From Roseateles sp. SL47 (GTDB lineage: Bacteria > Pseudomonadota > Gammaproteobacteria > Burkholderiales > Burkholderiaceae_C): DNA of 64,000 nt. How positions within the stretch are numbered: the first letter of the stretch is position 1; each line of letters begins with the position of its first letter. This document shows positions 43,019 to 52,276 of this stretch, in pieces. The notes beneath the pieces were generated by a model, which saw nothing but the letters and a program-made list of their open reading frames with translations, did not search any database and was not told the origin of the DNA. The position numbers and the translations under genes were made by a program. The DNA lies in contig NZ_CP113068.1 in the NCBI RefSeq assembly GCF_026625885.1, forward strand, positions 2,914,001-2,978,000. The letters run 5' to 3'.

Positions 43019-44355
43019 TCAGCCATGCCTTGCGCCGTGTGGAGCTGGGCGATGTGCCGGTGGCAACCCCCACCGGCCGTCTGGTGGGGGCCTCCGGCCT
43101 GCTCCTGGAAGCCGCCGGCTGCACGCTGCGGACGGGCCAGCGCTGCCTGATCGAAACCTCCGGCGACGGCCGGACCGATGGCGCCGAGGTGCCGGTGCGC
43201 GACTGGCTGGCCGCCCAGGTGGTGGGCTTCCGCGACCAGGTCGCTTATCTGATGCCCTTCAAGAAGCCGGACGGCCTGGCTGCCGGTGCGCGCGTGCTGC
43301 CGATGCCGGAGCGTGCCCATCTGATGATCGGGCCGCAGTGGCTGGGCCGGATCGTGAATGGTCTGGGCGAGCCCATCGACGGCTTGGGACGTCTGGGGGG
43401 TGACCTGCCGCTGGCGGCGGTCCCGCCGCGGGTGAATCCGCTGCGCAAGCGGCCGGTGGAAGAGCCGCTGGATGTCGGCGTACGCGCCATCAACGGTCTT
43501 CTGACGCTCGGCCGAGGCCAGCGGGTCGGCCTGATGGCCGGCTCCGGGGTGGGCAAAAGCGTGCTGCTGGGGCTGATCACCCGCAACACCGTGGCCGACG
43601 TGGTTGTGGTGGGCCTGATCGGCGAACGCGGCCGCGAAGTGCGTGAATTCATCGAGCTGTCGCTGGGCGAAGCGGGCCTGGCGCGTGCGGTGGTGGTGGT
43701 GGCACCGGCGGACGAATCTCCGCTGATGCGGCTGCGCGCCACCGAGTTGTGCCACAGCATTGCGGCGCATTACCGGGACCAGGGCCAGCATGTACTGCTG
43801 CTGATCGATTCCCTCACCCGTTACGCCATGGCACGACGCGAAGTGGCCCTGGCCCTGGGTGAGCCTCCGGCCACGCGTGGGTATCCGCCTTCGGTGTTCA
43901 GCCTGCTGCCCGAACTGGTGGAAAGCGCCGGCAATGGCGAAGGGGCCGGCAGCATGAGCGCCATCTACACCGTGCTGGCCGAAGGCGATGACCAGCAGGA
44001 CCCGGTGGTGGACACCGCCCGCGCCATTCTGGACGGACACATCGTTCTGTCCCGCGCGCTGGCCGAGCGGGGCCATTACCCGGCCATCGATGTGGCCCAG
44101 TCCATCAGCCGCTGCATGTCGCTCGTGGCCGGCCGTCCGCAACAGGACGCAGCCCGGCTGGTGAAACAGCTGATGGCCCGTTTTGAGCAGGTGCGGGAGC
44201 TGATGCCGCTGGGCGCCTATGTGCCGGGGGCCGATCCGGCCACTGACCGCGCCGTGGCCCTGTGGCCGCGCATCGAGGCGTTTCTGCATCAGGGCACCCA
44301 TGAAGGCGCTCCGCTGGACGCCACCTGGCAAGGTCTGCAGGAGCTGCTGGCATGA
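43015..44355 (+). CDS. fliI: Flagellum-specific ATPase FliI (lateral type)
   Basis: A 446-residue export ATPase related to F1-beta. Walker A is AGSGVGKSVLL at about residues 176-184, followed by GLIGERGREVREF and Walker B (HVLLLIDSLTRYAMA). It energises export and unfolds cargo at the gate with FliH and FliJ. It overlaps fliH and fliJ by 4 nt each. Confidence 0.97.
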   Translation: MISHALRRVELGDVPVATPTGRLVGASGLLLEAAGCTLRTGQRCLIETSGDGRTDGAEVPVRDWLAAQVVGFRDQVAYLMPFKKPDGLAAGARVLPMPERAHLMIGPQWLGRIVNGLGEPIDGLGRLGGDLPLAAVPPRVNPLRKRPVEEPLDVGVRAINGLLTLGRGQRVGLMAGSGVGKSVLLGLITRNTVADVVVVGLIGERGREVREFIELSLGEAGLARAVVVVAPADESPLMRLRATELCHSIAAHYRDQGQHVLLLIDSLTRYAMARREVALALGEPPATRGYPPSVFSLLPELVESAGNGEGAGSMSAIYTVLAEGDDQQDPVVDTARAILDGHIVLSRALAERGHYPAIDVAQSISRCMSLVAGRPQQDAARLVKQLMARFEQVRELMPLGAYVPGADPATDRAVALWPRIEAFLHQGTHEGAPLDATWQGLQELLA

Positions 44356-44867
44356 GCGCACCGACCACCACCCAGCGCCAATTGGGCCGACTGCTGGAAC
44401 TGCAGCAACTGCAACTGGACCGGCAGCAGGCCGAGCTGGTGGCGCAGCAGCAGCTGTGCCAGCGGGTGCAGGGCACGGTGCAGCGCCTGGAAGCCCTGGG
44501 CGCCCATGCCAGCCTGGCGGGCACCCAGTTGCCGGGCCTGGCCCAGAACAGCGCCGTCTACAAGCAGGCCATGCTGGCCTGGGCCGACCAGCAGCGCCAG
44601 GAACTGGTGCGCCGGCAGGCTGAACTCGCGCAGGCCCAGGCCCAGGCGCTGGAGTCGGCCCGCCGTCAGGCGTCGCTCAAGCAGTTGCTGAGCCTGGCGG
44701 ATGCCCGCGCGCTGGTGGACGCTCAACGCCGGGAGCAGAAACGTGACGACGAAGTGGCCACTCAGGCGCTCCAGAACGGGGCAGGCAGCGCCCGTTCAGG
44801 GGGCGCCGCCACCGGCTTTGGCGGCCTGGCCGCCTTCGGCCCAACGCAATGGGGGTCGAATGTTTAA
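44352..44867 (+). CDS. fliJ: Flagellar export chaperone FliJ (lateral type)
   Basis: A 171-residue, Gln- and Leu-rich protein predicted to form a long antiparallel coiled coil over most of its length, followed by a Gly/Ala-rich tail. FliJ inserts in the FliI hexamer like the gamma subunit of F1. The name rests on position after fliI (4-nt overlap) and on the coiled-coil composition, since FliJ sequences are poorly conserved. Confidence 0.82.
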   Translation: MSAPTTTQRQLGRLLELQQLQLDRQQAELVAQQQLCQRVQGTVQRLEALGAHASLAGTQLPGLAQNSAVYKQAMLAWADQQRQELVRRQAELAQAQAQALESARRQASLKQLLSLADARALVDAQRREQKRDDEVATQALQNGAGSARSGGAATGFGGLAAFGPTQWGSNV

Positions 44868-44932
44868 GAACTGCGTCCATCCGGTCGCCTTCAACCAGGG
44901 TAGTCCCATCGACTCCCTTGGAGGTGCCTGAC

Positions 44933-46291
44933 ATGACGACCAGCTTCGACCCCACCACCATGGCCACCAACCTGGCCACGGCTTACACCCAATCGGCGCA
45001 AAGCCTGATCACCGCGCAGTCCAAGGCGGCTCAATCCACCTCGACCGGCCTGACCAAGCTGCAAAGCGTGCTGAGTGCTTTCTCGACGGCGCTCACCGGC
45101 CTGTCGTCCACGGCCGGCAAGACGATCACCCAATACAGCGCCACCCCCAGCGACAGCTCGGTGCTGACGGCCACCGCCACCGGCAAGGCCCAGCCCACCA
45201 GCACGCCGCTGTTTGTGGAGCAGCTGGCCACCACCCATCAGGTGGCCTTCCAGGACCTGCCCGCCGTGCCGGCCGGCCCTGGCAGCATGTCGGTGCAACT
45301 GGCCAACGGCAGCGGTTTTAATGTCGATCTGGCCAGTGCCGATTCCGACGGTGACGGCACCCTCTCCCAATCCGAGATTGCCCGGGCCATCAACACCGCC
45401 GCCAACGGTCAGGCGACCGCGATGGTGGTGACGGTCGGTGGTGCCACCCAATTGCTGCTGACCTCCGGCGTCAGCGGCGCGGGCGGCAAGATCACCCTGG
45501 ACACCTCCGGACTGAGCGGGCCGCTCAAGACCGCGCTGGACGACACCACCAAGCAGAAGGATCTGGTGGCGGGGCAGGACGCCATCGTGTGGCTGGGCGC
45601 GCAGGGCAGCGGCGTGCGCCTGCAGCAGTCGTCCAACACGCTGACGGCCATCGACGGTGTGACCGTCACGCTGAAGAAGGCTCAGGCCAGCGGCGATGCT
45701 CCGACCACGCTGACCGTCTCCCGCGATGACAGCGCCACGGCCAGCAAGCTGCAGACCTTGGTGGATGCCTACAACACCCTGTCCAAGGCGCTGGGGGACC
45801 TCACCGCCGTGGGCGGCGACAGCACCACGCCCGGGACCTTTGCCTCGGATGCCGGTGTGCGGGCGCTGCGCGATCGGCTCTCCGGCCTGCTGCGCGCCGA
45901 CTACGGCGGCTCCAACCTGCGGGCCCTGGGCGTCAACATCGACCGCTACGGCCAACTGAGCCTGGACAGTGCCAAGCTGACCAAGACCCTGACCGCGAAC
46001 CCCACCGCGCTGGACGATGTGCTGGGCTCGGCGACGCTGTCCGCACCCTCCGGCCTGCTTGGAGCCTTTGACAAGGCGCTGGACGTCTGGACCGACAGTT
46101 CCAGCGGCCAGATCAAGTCGCGCCAGGCCACGGTGACGGCGCAGCAGAAAAGCCTGACCGACCGCCAGACCCGGCTCGATTCCCAATACACCCAGGCCTA
46201 CAACCGCTATCTCCAGCAGTTCACCGCATTGCAGAACCTGCAGTCGCAAATGGCGGATACCGGCAGCCTGTTCGATTCCATCAGCACCTAG
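44933..46291 (+). CDS. fliD: Flagellar filament cap protein FliD (lateral type, LafB)
   Basis: A 452-residue secreted cap protein (HAP2) that folds flagellin at the filament tip. The N-terminal coiled region and VEQLATTHQVAF, the central domain LVDAYNTLSKALGDLT, and the C-terminal YTQAYNRYLQQFTALQNLQSQM helices match FliD. The start is ATG 44933 with GGAGG at 44920; the longer open frame reaches back into fliJ and is not used. It starts the fliD-S-T-K-L-fliA-motA-motB block, the laf order. Confidence 0.93.
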   Translation: MTTSFDPTTMATNLATAYTQSAQSLITAQSKAAQSTSTGLTKLQSVLSAFSTALTGLSSTAGKTITQYSATPSDSSVLTATATGKAQPTSTPLFVEQLATTHQVAFQDLPAVPAGPGSMSVQLANGSGFNVDLASADSDGDGTLSQSEIARAINTAANGQATAMVVTVGGATQLLLTSGVSGAGGKITLDTSGLSGPLKTALDDTTKQKDLVAGQDAIVWLGAQGSGVRLQQSSNTLTAIDGVTVTLKKAQASGDAPTTLTVSRDDSATASKLQTLVDAYNTLSKALGDLTAVGGDSTTPGTFASDAGVRALRDRLSGLLRADYGGSNLRALGVNIDRYGQLSLDSAKLTKTLTANPTALDDVLGSATLSAPSGLLGAFDKALDVWTDSSSGQIKSRQATVTAQQKSLTDRQTRLDSQYTQAYNRYLQQFTALQNLQSQMADTGSLFDSIST

Positions 46292-46296
46292 ACACC

Positions 46297-46683
46297 ATGA
46301 GCTACGACGCCTATCAGAGCTACCAGGCTGTCCACCTGCATGCCCAGACCGCCCAAGCCTCCCCGCTCCAGCTGGTACTGGTGCTGATGGACGGCTTGCT
46401 GGACGAGCTGGCACGGGCGCGGGCGCATATCGAGGCCCGGCGTTTCGAGCTGAAGGCCGCCAGCCTGGACAAGTGCGTCAGCATCATCAACGGCCTGTCC
46501 AGCGCGCTGGACCTGGAGGCCGGCGGCGAGGTGGTCCACCACCTCGCCCGCCTCTACGACTACTGCGCCGAGCGCCTCTACCGCGCCGGGGTGGACATGG
46601 ACGCTTCGGTGGTGGATGAAGTGCAGCGGCTGCTGGGGCAGATCCGCGGCGGATGGCAGGGCGTCATGGGCCGTTACGCCTGA
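46297..46683 (+). CDS. fliS: Flagellin export chaperone FliS (lateral type, LafC)
   Basis: A 128-residue helical chaperone that keeps flagellin unfolded in the cytoplasm. The pattern ASPLQLVLVLMDGLLDELARARAHIE and the CVSIINGLSSALDLEAGGEV motif are diagnostic of FliS. It follows fliD after 5 nt. Confidence 0.95.
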   Translation: MSYDAYQSYQAVHLHAQTAQASPLQLVLVLMDGLLDELARARAHIEARRFELKAASLDKCVSIINGLSSALDLEAGGEVVHHLARLYDYCAERLYRAGVDMDASVVDEVQRLLGQIRGGWQGVMGRYA

Positions 46684-46729
46684 CGGCCGGCGAGCCCCAC
46701 ACGTGACGTCATCCATGAGGAACCCGACC

Positions 46730-47077
46730 ATGCCCATCCCCGTGCCGGTGCCCACCAATCAGACGGTTGCCGTGACCGGCCGGCTGCTGTCCCTGGGCGA
46801 GCGCCTGCGTGAGGCTGCCGCCAGCGGCCACTGGGCCGCACTGGCCAGCATCGATGCCGAGCTGGCGCAGTTTCTCGGGCGGCTGGACACCGGCCGGCTG
46901 GATGCGACCGAACGCAAGGCCCTGCGACATCTGCAGGCCGTGCATCAGCAGGTCCGCAGCGATTGCGATCACGAACTGGAGCATGTGCGCCAGACCCTTC
47001 ACCAGATGCAGCAGCAGCGCGGCGGATGGTCCGCTTATGCGGAAAGCCAGGACTGGGGCATGGAGCCGAAGCCATGA
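46730..47077 (+). CDS. fliT: Probable flagellar chaperone FliT (lateral type, LafD)
   Basis: A 115-residue, mostly helical small protein placed between fliS and fliK, where laf clusters carry lafD/fliT. FliT escorts the FliD cap protein. FliT proteins diverge strongly, so the name depends largely on location and size. ATG 46730 follows GAGG at 46717; ATG 46715 is an alternative. It overlaps fliK by 4 nt (ATGA). Confidence 0.7.
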   Translation: MPIPVPVPTNQTVAVTGRLLSLGERLREAAASGHWAALASIDAELAQFLGRLDTGRLDATERKALRHLQAVHQQVRSDCDHELEHVRQTLHQMQQQRGGWSAYAESQDWGMEPKP

Positions 47078-48360
47078 GCACAACATCGATTCTTCTCTCC
47101 CAGGGGGCGTCGTCGGACGCCGGGCGTGCCACTGCGGCGTCCAGGCGTGAGGACGTTCGCAGCCAGCGCGCGGTGACCGCCGGTGCTGCGGAGGATGAGC
47201 GCAGCGCCCAGCAGCCGTTCTCGCGCCTGATGGCGGAGCAACCCGAGTCCGGCCAGGAGCGTGCAGTCCCCCCCAGGGGCGCTGCCGCAGGCGGCACGAC
47301 TGAAACGGACGCCGTCGAGACCGCCCCGACCGCCTCGGACACCACGCTGCACCAGGCCCTGGCTGGGCTTGTTGATACCCTCGGCAGCGGCCTGTTGACG
47401 GGGGATGCGCACGGCAACAAGGGCACACCGGTGGCGGCCGAAGGGTCGGATGGGGCGGATGACCTCACCAGTCCCGATGCAAGCACCGAGGCTCAGCCGC
47501 TGCTGTTGTTGCTGATGCCGACCCTCCTTCCTGCCGCCACGCCCCCCAGTCTGCCCACCCCAGCGGTCGCCGCCTTCGCGGCGCTGTCCGGCGTCGTGGG
47601 CGACGGGGCGCCGGCGTCGGATGCGCCGTCCGCGACAGCGGCACCGGCCCTGTCCGGCGCGGTGGCCGCCGATGCCGCTCAACTGCTGAGCGTCAAGTCG
47701 CAGAGCGCGGCGGACACCACCACGGATACGGCGCTGGCCTCTGGCGTGACCTTGAACAACGGGGGGGGCACCGACGGTTCCACCTGGGCCGGGCTGCAAC
47801 GCTGGAGCGCCGCGATCGCGGACTCGTCGAGCACCGGTCTCACCCCATCGGCCGCGCCCAGCGCAGGGGTCACGACCGAACCGACCTTGCATCTGCCGAC
47901 CCAAGGCCAGGACTGGCAAAACCCGTTGATGCAGGCCCTGGGCGACCGCTTGCAGTTGCAGATCCTGCAACGCAGTGAGCAGGCCCGCCTCCACCTGATG
48001 CCGCCCCATCTGGGCCGCATCGAGATCGACATACGCCAGCAAGGCGGCGCGCTGCAGGTCCAGCTCAGCGCCACCCATGACGACGTGCGCCAGCAACTGC
48101 GCCAGATGGCCGAGCCGCTGCGCCAGGACCTGGTGCAGCGCCACAGTTGCGACGTGTCGGTGCAGGTGGCCAGCGGGGCCCAGGCCAGCGGCGACGGCCG
48201 GGGCCGCGACGGTGCGGCGGGTGGTCAGCAGCCGCAAGGGCAAGGCACCCATGGCGGTCAGCGCGATGCACAACGCCAGCCCGGTCGGGCCTGGACCGAT
48301 GACGCCGCGCTGTCGGGTGACGGCTTCGACGAGACCCTGGCCCGTCAGGTGCAGGCCTGA
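47074..48360 (+). CDS. fliK: Flagellar hook-length control protein FliK (lateral type, LafE)
   Basis: A 428-residue secreted molecular ruler. The N-terminal ~300 residues are Ala/Ser/Thr/Asp-rich and of low complexity, as in other FliK rulers. The C-terminal domain that triggers the FlhB switch is recognised by RLHLMPPHLGRIEIDIRQQGG and the following VQLSATHDDVRQQLRQ. A Gln/Gly-rich tail ends the protein. The partner FlhB has an altered NPQH switch motif in this system. Confidence 0.9.
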   Translation: MSTTSILLSQGASSDAGRATAASRREDVRSQRAVTAGAAEDERSAQQPFSRLMAEQPESGQERAVPPRGAAAGGTTETDAVETAPTASDTTLHQALAGLVDTLGSGLLTGDAHGNKGTPVAAEGSDGADDLTSPDASTEAQPLLLLLMPTLLPAATPPSLPTPAVAAFAALSGVVGDGAPASDAPSATAAPALSGAVAADAAQLLSVKSQSAADTTTDTALASGVTLNNGGGTDGSTWAGLQRWSAAIADSSSTGLTPSAAPSAGVTTEPTLHLPTQGQDWQNPLMQALGDRLQLQILQRSEQARLHLMPPHLGRIEIDIRQQGGALQVQLSATHDDVRQQLRQMAEPLRQDLVQRHSCDVSVQVASGAQASGDGRGRDGAAGGQQPQGQGTHGGQRDAQRQPGRAWTDDAALSGDGFDETLARQVQA

Positions 48361-48392
48361 GGCCGCGACGCAAGGATCGGGAGAACCACAAG

Positions 48393-48866
48393 ATGAAAAC
48401 CAAAGCCAAGCTCATCGCCCTGATCGGCGCCGTGGCCCTGCTGGCAGCCGGCGGCGCGGGTGCGGCGGTGTGGTGGATGCAGTCGCACCGGGCCCAGCCG
48501 CCCGCCGACGGCAAGACCGAGGCGCCCAAAGAAGTGAAGCCGGCGCCGGACTACAAGTACGTGACGCTGGACAAGGTGCTGGTGATGCTGCGAGGCCCCA
48601 ACGGCTCGGCGGTGTCCCACTACATGGCGGTGGACATCGTCTTCAAGACGCTGCCCGAGCAAGAGAAGCGCACCAAGGAGCATCTGCCGCTGCTGCGCAC
48701 CGTGGCGGTGAAGGCCTTGTCGGTGCACACGGTGGAAAGTGCCTCGGCCATGAGTGTCGAGGAGTTCGCCCAACTGCTCAACAAGGCCTATCAGGCGAAC
48801 TACGCGGCGGAGCGTCGCGAGCCACCGTTCGCCGAGGCCCTGATCGGCAAGCTGATCATCGAATAA
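48393..48866 (+). CDS. fliL: Flagellar basal-body protein FliL (lateral type, LafF)
   Basis: A 157-residue inner-membrane protein with one N-terminal membrane helix (LIALIGAVALLAAGGAGAAV), a Pro/Lys linker and a periplasmic domain containing YVTLDKVLVMLRG and YMAVDIVFKTL. It surrounds and supports the stator. Located between fliK and fliA with a 12-nt gap to fliA, as in laf clusters. Confidence 0.9.
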   Translation: MKTKAKLIALIGAVALLAAGGAGAAVWWMQSHRAQPPADGKTEAPKEVKPAPDYKYVTLDKVLVMLRGPNGSAVSHYMAVDIVFKTLPEQEKRTKEHLPLLRTVAVKALSVHTVESASAMSVEEFAQLLNKAYQANYAAERREPPFAEALIGKLIIE

Positions 48867-48878
48867 GGGCGGCCGACC

Positions 48879-49592
48879 ATGCAACATGCCTACGCCGAAT
48901 GGGGAGCCGTCGCTTCCGCGGGCCTGAGCGTCGACCTCGAGCAGCGCACGCTGCGCGAATACGCGCCCCTGGTCAAGCGGGTGGTGCGGCAGCTGTCGGC
49001 ACAGGCCAGCGCGGTGATGGACCGCGAGGACATGGAACAGATCGGCCTGATGGGGCTGCTGGAGGCGCTGCGCCGGTATGGCGCGCCGGATGCCGGTTTT
49101 GGGAGCTTTGCCGCCCTGCGGGTGCGCGGCGCCATTCTGGACGAACTGCGCCGGCAGGACTGGCGCCCTCGCACCGTGCGGCAGGACAGCCACAAGCAGC
49201 GCGACGCCCTGCGCGCGCTCACCCGCACGCTGGGCCGGGAGCCGACCGAGGCTGAAATCCTGCAGCACCTGCAGCTCACGCCGCAGGCCTACCAGGACTT
49301 TCTGCAGGCCGAGGTGGCCGAGGAACTGGCCAGCTTCGACGAGCTGGTGGAAGACCTGGCGCAACTGCCCAGCGAGCAGCGCAATCCCGAGGCGCAGTTG
49401 ATGGTGACACGCTCGATTGCGCAGGCGCTCTCCGCCCTCAACGAGCGTGAGCAGAAGGTCATCCAGCTCTATTACGAATTCGATGCCAGCCTCAAGGAGA
49501 TCGCCGCCGTGCTGGATCTCACGGAGGCCCGGGTGTCCCAGATCAACAAGGCCGCGCTTGCCAAGATGCGCGCTTTTCTACAGCGAGGCTGA
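48879..49592 (+). CDS. fliA: Flagellar sigma factor FliA, sigma-28 (lateral type, LafS)
   Basis: A 237-residue alternative sigma factor for late flagellar genes. Region 2 (REDMEQIGLMGLLEALRRYG), region 3 (RTLGREPTEAEILQHLQL) and region 4 with helix-turn-helix (LKEIAAVLDLTEARVSQINKAAL) are all present. Having its own sigma-28 and its own FlgM downstream makes the locus autonomous in late-gene control. No clear sigma-28 promoter consensus was found inside the window; the flagellin promoter probably lies to the right. Confidence 0.95.
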   Translation: MQHAYAEWGAVASAGLSVDLEQRTLREYAPLVKRVVRQLSAQASAVMDREDMEQIGLMGLLEALRRYGAPDAGFGSFAALRVRGAILDELRRQDWRPRTVRQDSHKQRDALRALTRTLGREPTEAEILQHLQLTPQAYQDFLQAEVAEELASFDELVEDLAQLPSEQRNPEAQLMVTRSIAQALSALNEREQKVIQLYYEFDASLKEIAAVLDLTEARVSQINKAALAKMRAFLQRG

Positions 49593-49594
49593 AC

Positions 49595-50524
49595 GTGCAA
49601 CCCTTCGTCGGAATCCTCATCGTCCTCGGCTGTGTCTTCGGCGGCTTCATGCTGCACGGCGGGAGCTTCAGGGTCATCTGGCAGCCGGTGGAGCTGCTGA
49701 TCATCGTGGGGGCCGCCGTGGGGGCCGTCGTGCTGGGCAACCCGCGCCATGTGCTCTCCGAAATGCTGTTGCAGCTCAAGAAGCTGGTGAAGCGGGACCA
49801 CCACGGCCAGGAGTTCCAGCGCCAGTTGCTGCTGCTGATGTATGAACTGCTGCAGGCCGCGTCCGGCGGGCTCAAGGCGCTGGATGCCCATGTGGAAGCA
49901 CCGCATCAGAGCGCGCTGTTCCAGCGGTATCCACTCATCCTCAACGAGCCGAAGCTGCTGCACTTCATCGTCGACAACTTCCGCCTGATGGCCATGGGCA
50001 AGATCAGCGCGCATGAACTGGAAGGGGTGCTGGAGCAGGAGCTGGAGGCCATCCAGGAAGAACTGATCCAGCCGTCGCGCTCGCTGCACAAGATTGCCGA
50101 GGCCATGCCGGGCTTCGGCATTCTGGCCGCCGTGCTGGGCATCGTGATGGCGATGAACAACGTGGCCGAAGGCGCCAGCACCGGCGAGATCGCGGTGATG
50201 GTGGCCGCCGCCATGGTCGGCACTTTCATCGGCATCTTCTTCTGTTATGGGGTGCTGGACCCGATCTCCAACATGATGAAGCAACTGGTGCACGAAGAGC
50301 TGGCGTCGCTGGAATCGGTCAAGGTGGTGCTGGTGACCCATGTGGCGGGCAAGCCGCCGCTGCTGGCCATTGATGCGGGCCGGCGCCTGGTGCAGCTCAA
50401 CATCAAGCCGACCTTTGCACAGCTGGAGATCTGGATCGACCAGTTGAGCGGCAAGGACGACACGGCCACACCGCGCCGCCGCGCCAGCGACCGCGCGCCG
50501 GAAGGGGAGCGCCGTGCAGCCTGA
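49595..50524 (+). CDS. motA: Motor stator protein MotA (lateral type, LafT)
   Basis: A 309-residue inner-membrane stator subunit with four membrane helices: an N-terminal pair (IGILIVLGCVFGGFMLHGG and VELLIIVGAAVGAVVLGN) and a distal pair (FGILAAVLGIVMAMNNVAEG and AMVGTFIGIFFCYGVLDPI), with a cytoplasmic torque loop between. It has the form of proton-driven MotA. The start is a GTG at 49595, 2 nt after fliA, and it overlaps motB by 11 nt. Confidence 0.95.
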   Translation: MQPFVGILIVLGCVFGGFMLHGGSFRVIWQPVELLIIVGAAVGAVVLGNPRHVLSEMLLQLKKLVKRDHHGQEFQRQLLLLMYELLQAASGGLKALDAHVEAPHQSALFQRYPLILNEPKLLHFIVDNFRLMAMGKISAHELEGVLEQELEAIQEELIQPSRSLHKIAEAMPGFGILAAVLGIVMAMNNVAEGASTGEIAVMVAAAMVGTFIGIFFCYGVLDPISNMMKQLVHEELASLESVKVVLVTHVAGKPPLLAIDAGRRLVQLNIKPTFAQLEIWIDQLSGKDDTATPRRRASDRAPEGERRAA

Positions 50525-51473
50525 TGTCATCAGCCTCAAGCCAAGCCGTGGCGACCATCAGACGGTCGTCAAGCGGGTGTCGCGCAAGCAGGAGGACGAG
50601 GCCCATGGCGGCGCCTGGAAGGTGGCCTTTGCGGACTTCTGCCTCGCCTTGTTGTGCCTGTTCCTGGTGCTCTGGCTGCTGGCGTCGCGCAATTCGGAGC
50701 GCCTGCAGGTGGTGCTGCAAAACGCCGGTGCCAATCTGATCGAGGACGGCCAGGGCATGACCAATTCGCTGGCGGCGGGTTCGCGCGGCAGCATGATCGA
50801 GCGCAACCCGGTGCCGGCCCGCAGTGAGGACATGAATCCGGGCGATCCCACCCGCGGCCCGACGGATGCCCGTGTGGGCAAACCCAGCCTGGACACCCCT
50901 GAACAGCTGCAGGCGCTGGCCCGTCGTGTGGCCGGGCTGGCGGCGGAAGAAGGGCTGGAAGGGCATCTGCGCACAGCGGTGACCGCGCAAGGCCTGCGGC
51001 TGCAACTGCACGACACCGAATCCAGCGGCATGTTTGAACGCGGCAGTGCGCTGCCGGGCCCCCGTCTGCGCGCGCTGCTGCGCAAGCTGGGGCCGCTGCT
51101 GGCGGAGGTGCGCAATCAGGTGCTGATCGTGGGCCACACCGATGCCACCGCCTATCAGGACAAGGCGCCGGGCGCCTTCACCAACTGGGCGCTGTCGAGT
51201 CACCGGGCCATGGCCGCTCGCCATGAGCTGCTGGTGGGCGGCATGCCGGAGACCTCCGTGCTGCAGGTCAGTGGCATGGCCGATGCCGCCCCGCTGGATC
51301 CGGAAGCGCCGAAGGCCGCTGTGAACCGCCGCATTGAATTGATGCTGCTGACCAGCAGCCAGTCCCGCGCCATTGCCCAGATGTATGGCCCCGGCGACTG
51401 GGGCCGCACCACCTCGGATCCGTCTGAACAGGTCCGCGGGTTCTCCCACGCAACGGCCCCGTCGTCGCGTTGA
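50514..51473 (+). CDS. motB: Motor stator protein MotB (lateral type, LafU)
   Basis: A 319-residue stator subunit. The cytoplasmic N-terminus leads into WKVAFADFCLALLCLFLVLWLL, where D41 is the ion-carrying aspartate. The periplasmic OmpA-like peptidoglycan-binding domain carries VLIVGHTDATAY, LSSHRAMAARHELL and NRRIEL. The start is a GTG inside motA. The pair is likely proton-driven, as for lateral flagella. Confidence 0.95.
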   Translation: MQPDVISLKPSRGDHQTVVKRVSRKQEDEAHGGAWKVAFADFCLALLCLFLVLWLLASRNSERLQVVLQNAGANLIEDGQGMTNSLAAGSRGSMIERNPVPARSEDMNPGDPTRGPTDARVGKPSLDTPEQLQALARRVAGLAAEEGLEGHLRTAVTAQGLRLQLHDTESSGMFERGSALPGPRLRALLRKLGPLLAEVRNQVLIVGHTDATAYQDKAPGAFTNWALSSHRAMAARHELLVGGMPETSVLQVSGMADAAPLDPEAPKAAVNRRIELMLLTSSQSRAIAQMYGPGDWGRTTSDPSEQVRGFSHATAPSSR

Positions 51474-51482
51474 GGAGCCGTC

Positions 51483-51788
51483 ATGAAAACCAAGTCCAAA
51501 GGTGATCGCATGAGAGTCACAAGCAACGGCCCCCTGAACCCGGTCACTGGCGCTGCCGGTGTCTCTGCCGACACCGCCATCACCTCGACCGCCACCAGCC
51601 CGGCGTTGCAGGCCGCAGCGCTGGAATCGGACGTCCTCAAGCCCGCGCAGGCCGCCCTGTCGGCCATGCCGGAAGTGGATGAGCTGAAGGTGGCGGCGCT
51701 GCGCAATGCCCTGGCCAACGGTGAGATCCGTTTTGATGCGGACCGTCTGGCCCAACTCATCCAGCGCTTCCATGGAGGCCATTCATGA
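51483..51788 (+). CDS. flgM: Anti-sigma-28 factor FlgM (lateral type)
   Basis: A 101-residue small protein. A disordered Ser/Thr/Ala-rich N-terminus, needed for export through the hook, precedes the C-terminal sigma-binding helices (VDELKVAALRNALANGEIRFD then LAQLIQRF), the FlgM signature. It holds FliA inactive until the hook is complete. Unlike Flag-2 loci, where lfgM faces lfgB with lfgA, here flgM follows motB on the plus strand. It overlaps flgN by 4 nt. Confidence 0.9.
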   Translation: MKTKSKGDRMRVTSNGPLNPVTGAAGVSADTAITSTATSPALQAAALESDVLKPAQAALSAMPEVDELKVAALRNALANGEIRFDADRLAQLIQRFHGGHS

Positions 51789-52276
51789 GCGCGGTGATGA
51801 GCGCGGTGATGAGCACGCCCACCGGTGCTGCTGTGCGGCCGGGCCCGGAGAGTGCTGCGGCGCTGCTGCTGCGCCAACTGGGCGAGGGCCTGCGCCAGGA
51901 CCTGGCCGCTTATGACGGCCTGCGGCAATTGCTGGACCAGCAGTTCAATGCCGCACTCCAGCATGACGCGGCGCGCATGAGCGGCCTGGCCGACGACATC
52001 CTGACCCAGGTGGCGGCGCTGGACGTGCAGCGGGCCCGCCGCCGTGAGCTGCTGGTGGCGCTGCTGGGCAGTGCCATCGAGCCCAGCGTGCGGGCCTTGC
52101 TGCAGCGTTTGCCCGCCAGCCTGGCCCAGCCGCTGGCGGTGCAGTGGCGGGCGCTGGAGCAGGCGCTGACCAGTTGCAAGGCGCTCAACCTGCGCAACTG
52201 CGAGCTGATCACCGAGCAGCAGGCGCTGATGCAGCAACTGCTGGGTCGCGAGGAGCATGTGTATGCGCAACGCTGA
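51785..52276 (+). CDS. flgN: Flagellar export chaperone FlgN (lateral type)
   Basis: A 163-residue helical protein with the FlgN arrangement of long helices and a Gln-rich C-terminus. FlgN is the chaperone for the hook-filament junction proteins FlgK and FlgL, both encoded here. The first 24 nt are a perfect tandem duplication of ATGAGCGCGGTG, giving MSAVMSAVMS and three possible start codons. It overlaps flgM by 4 nt and the following glucosaminidase gene by 14 nt. Confidence 0.8.
   Translation: MSAVMSAVMSTPTGAAVRPGPESAAALLLRQLGEGLRQDLAAYDGLRQLLDQQFNAALQHDAARMSGLADDILTQVAALDVQRARRRELLVALLGSAIEPSVRALLQRLPASLAQPLAVQWRALEQALTSCKALNLRNCELITEQQALMQQLLGREEHVYAQR

Noticed and set aside
44868..44932. 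Sigma-28 promoter before fliD
   Set aside because: A TTTAAG is present but no GCCGATAA-like -10 element at the right spacing. fliD is more likely read from the fliE operon.
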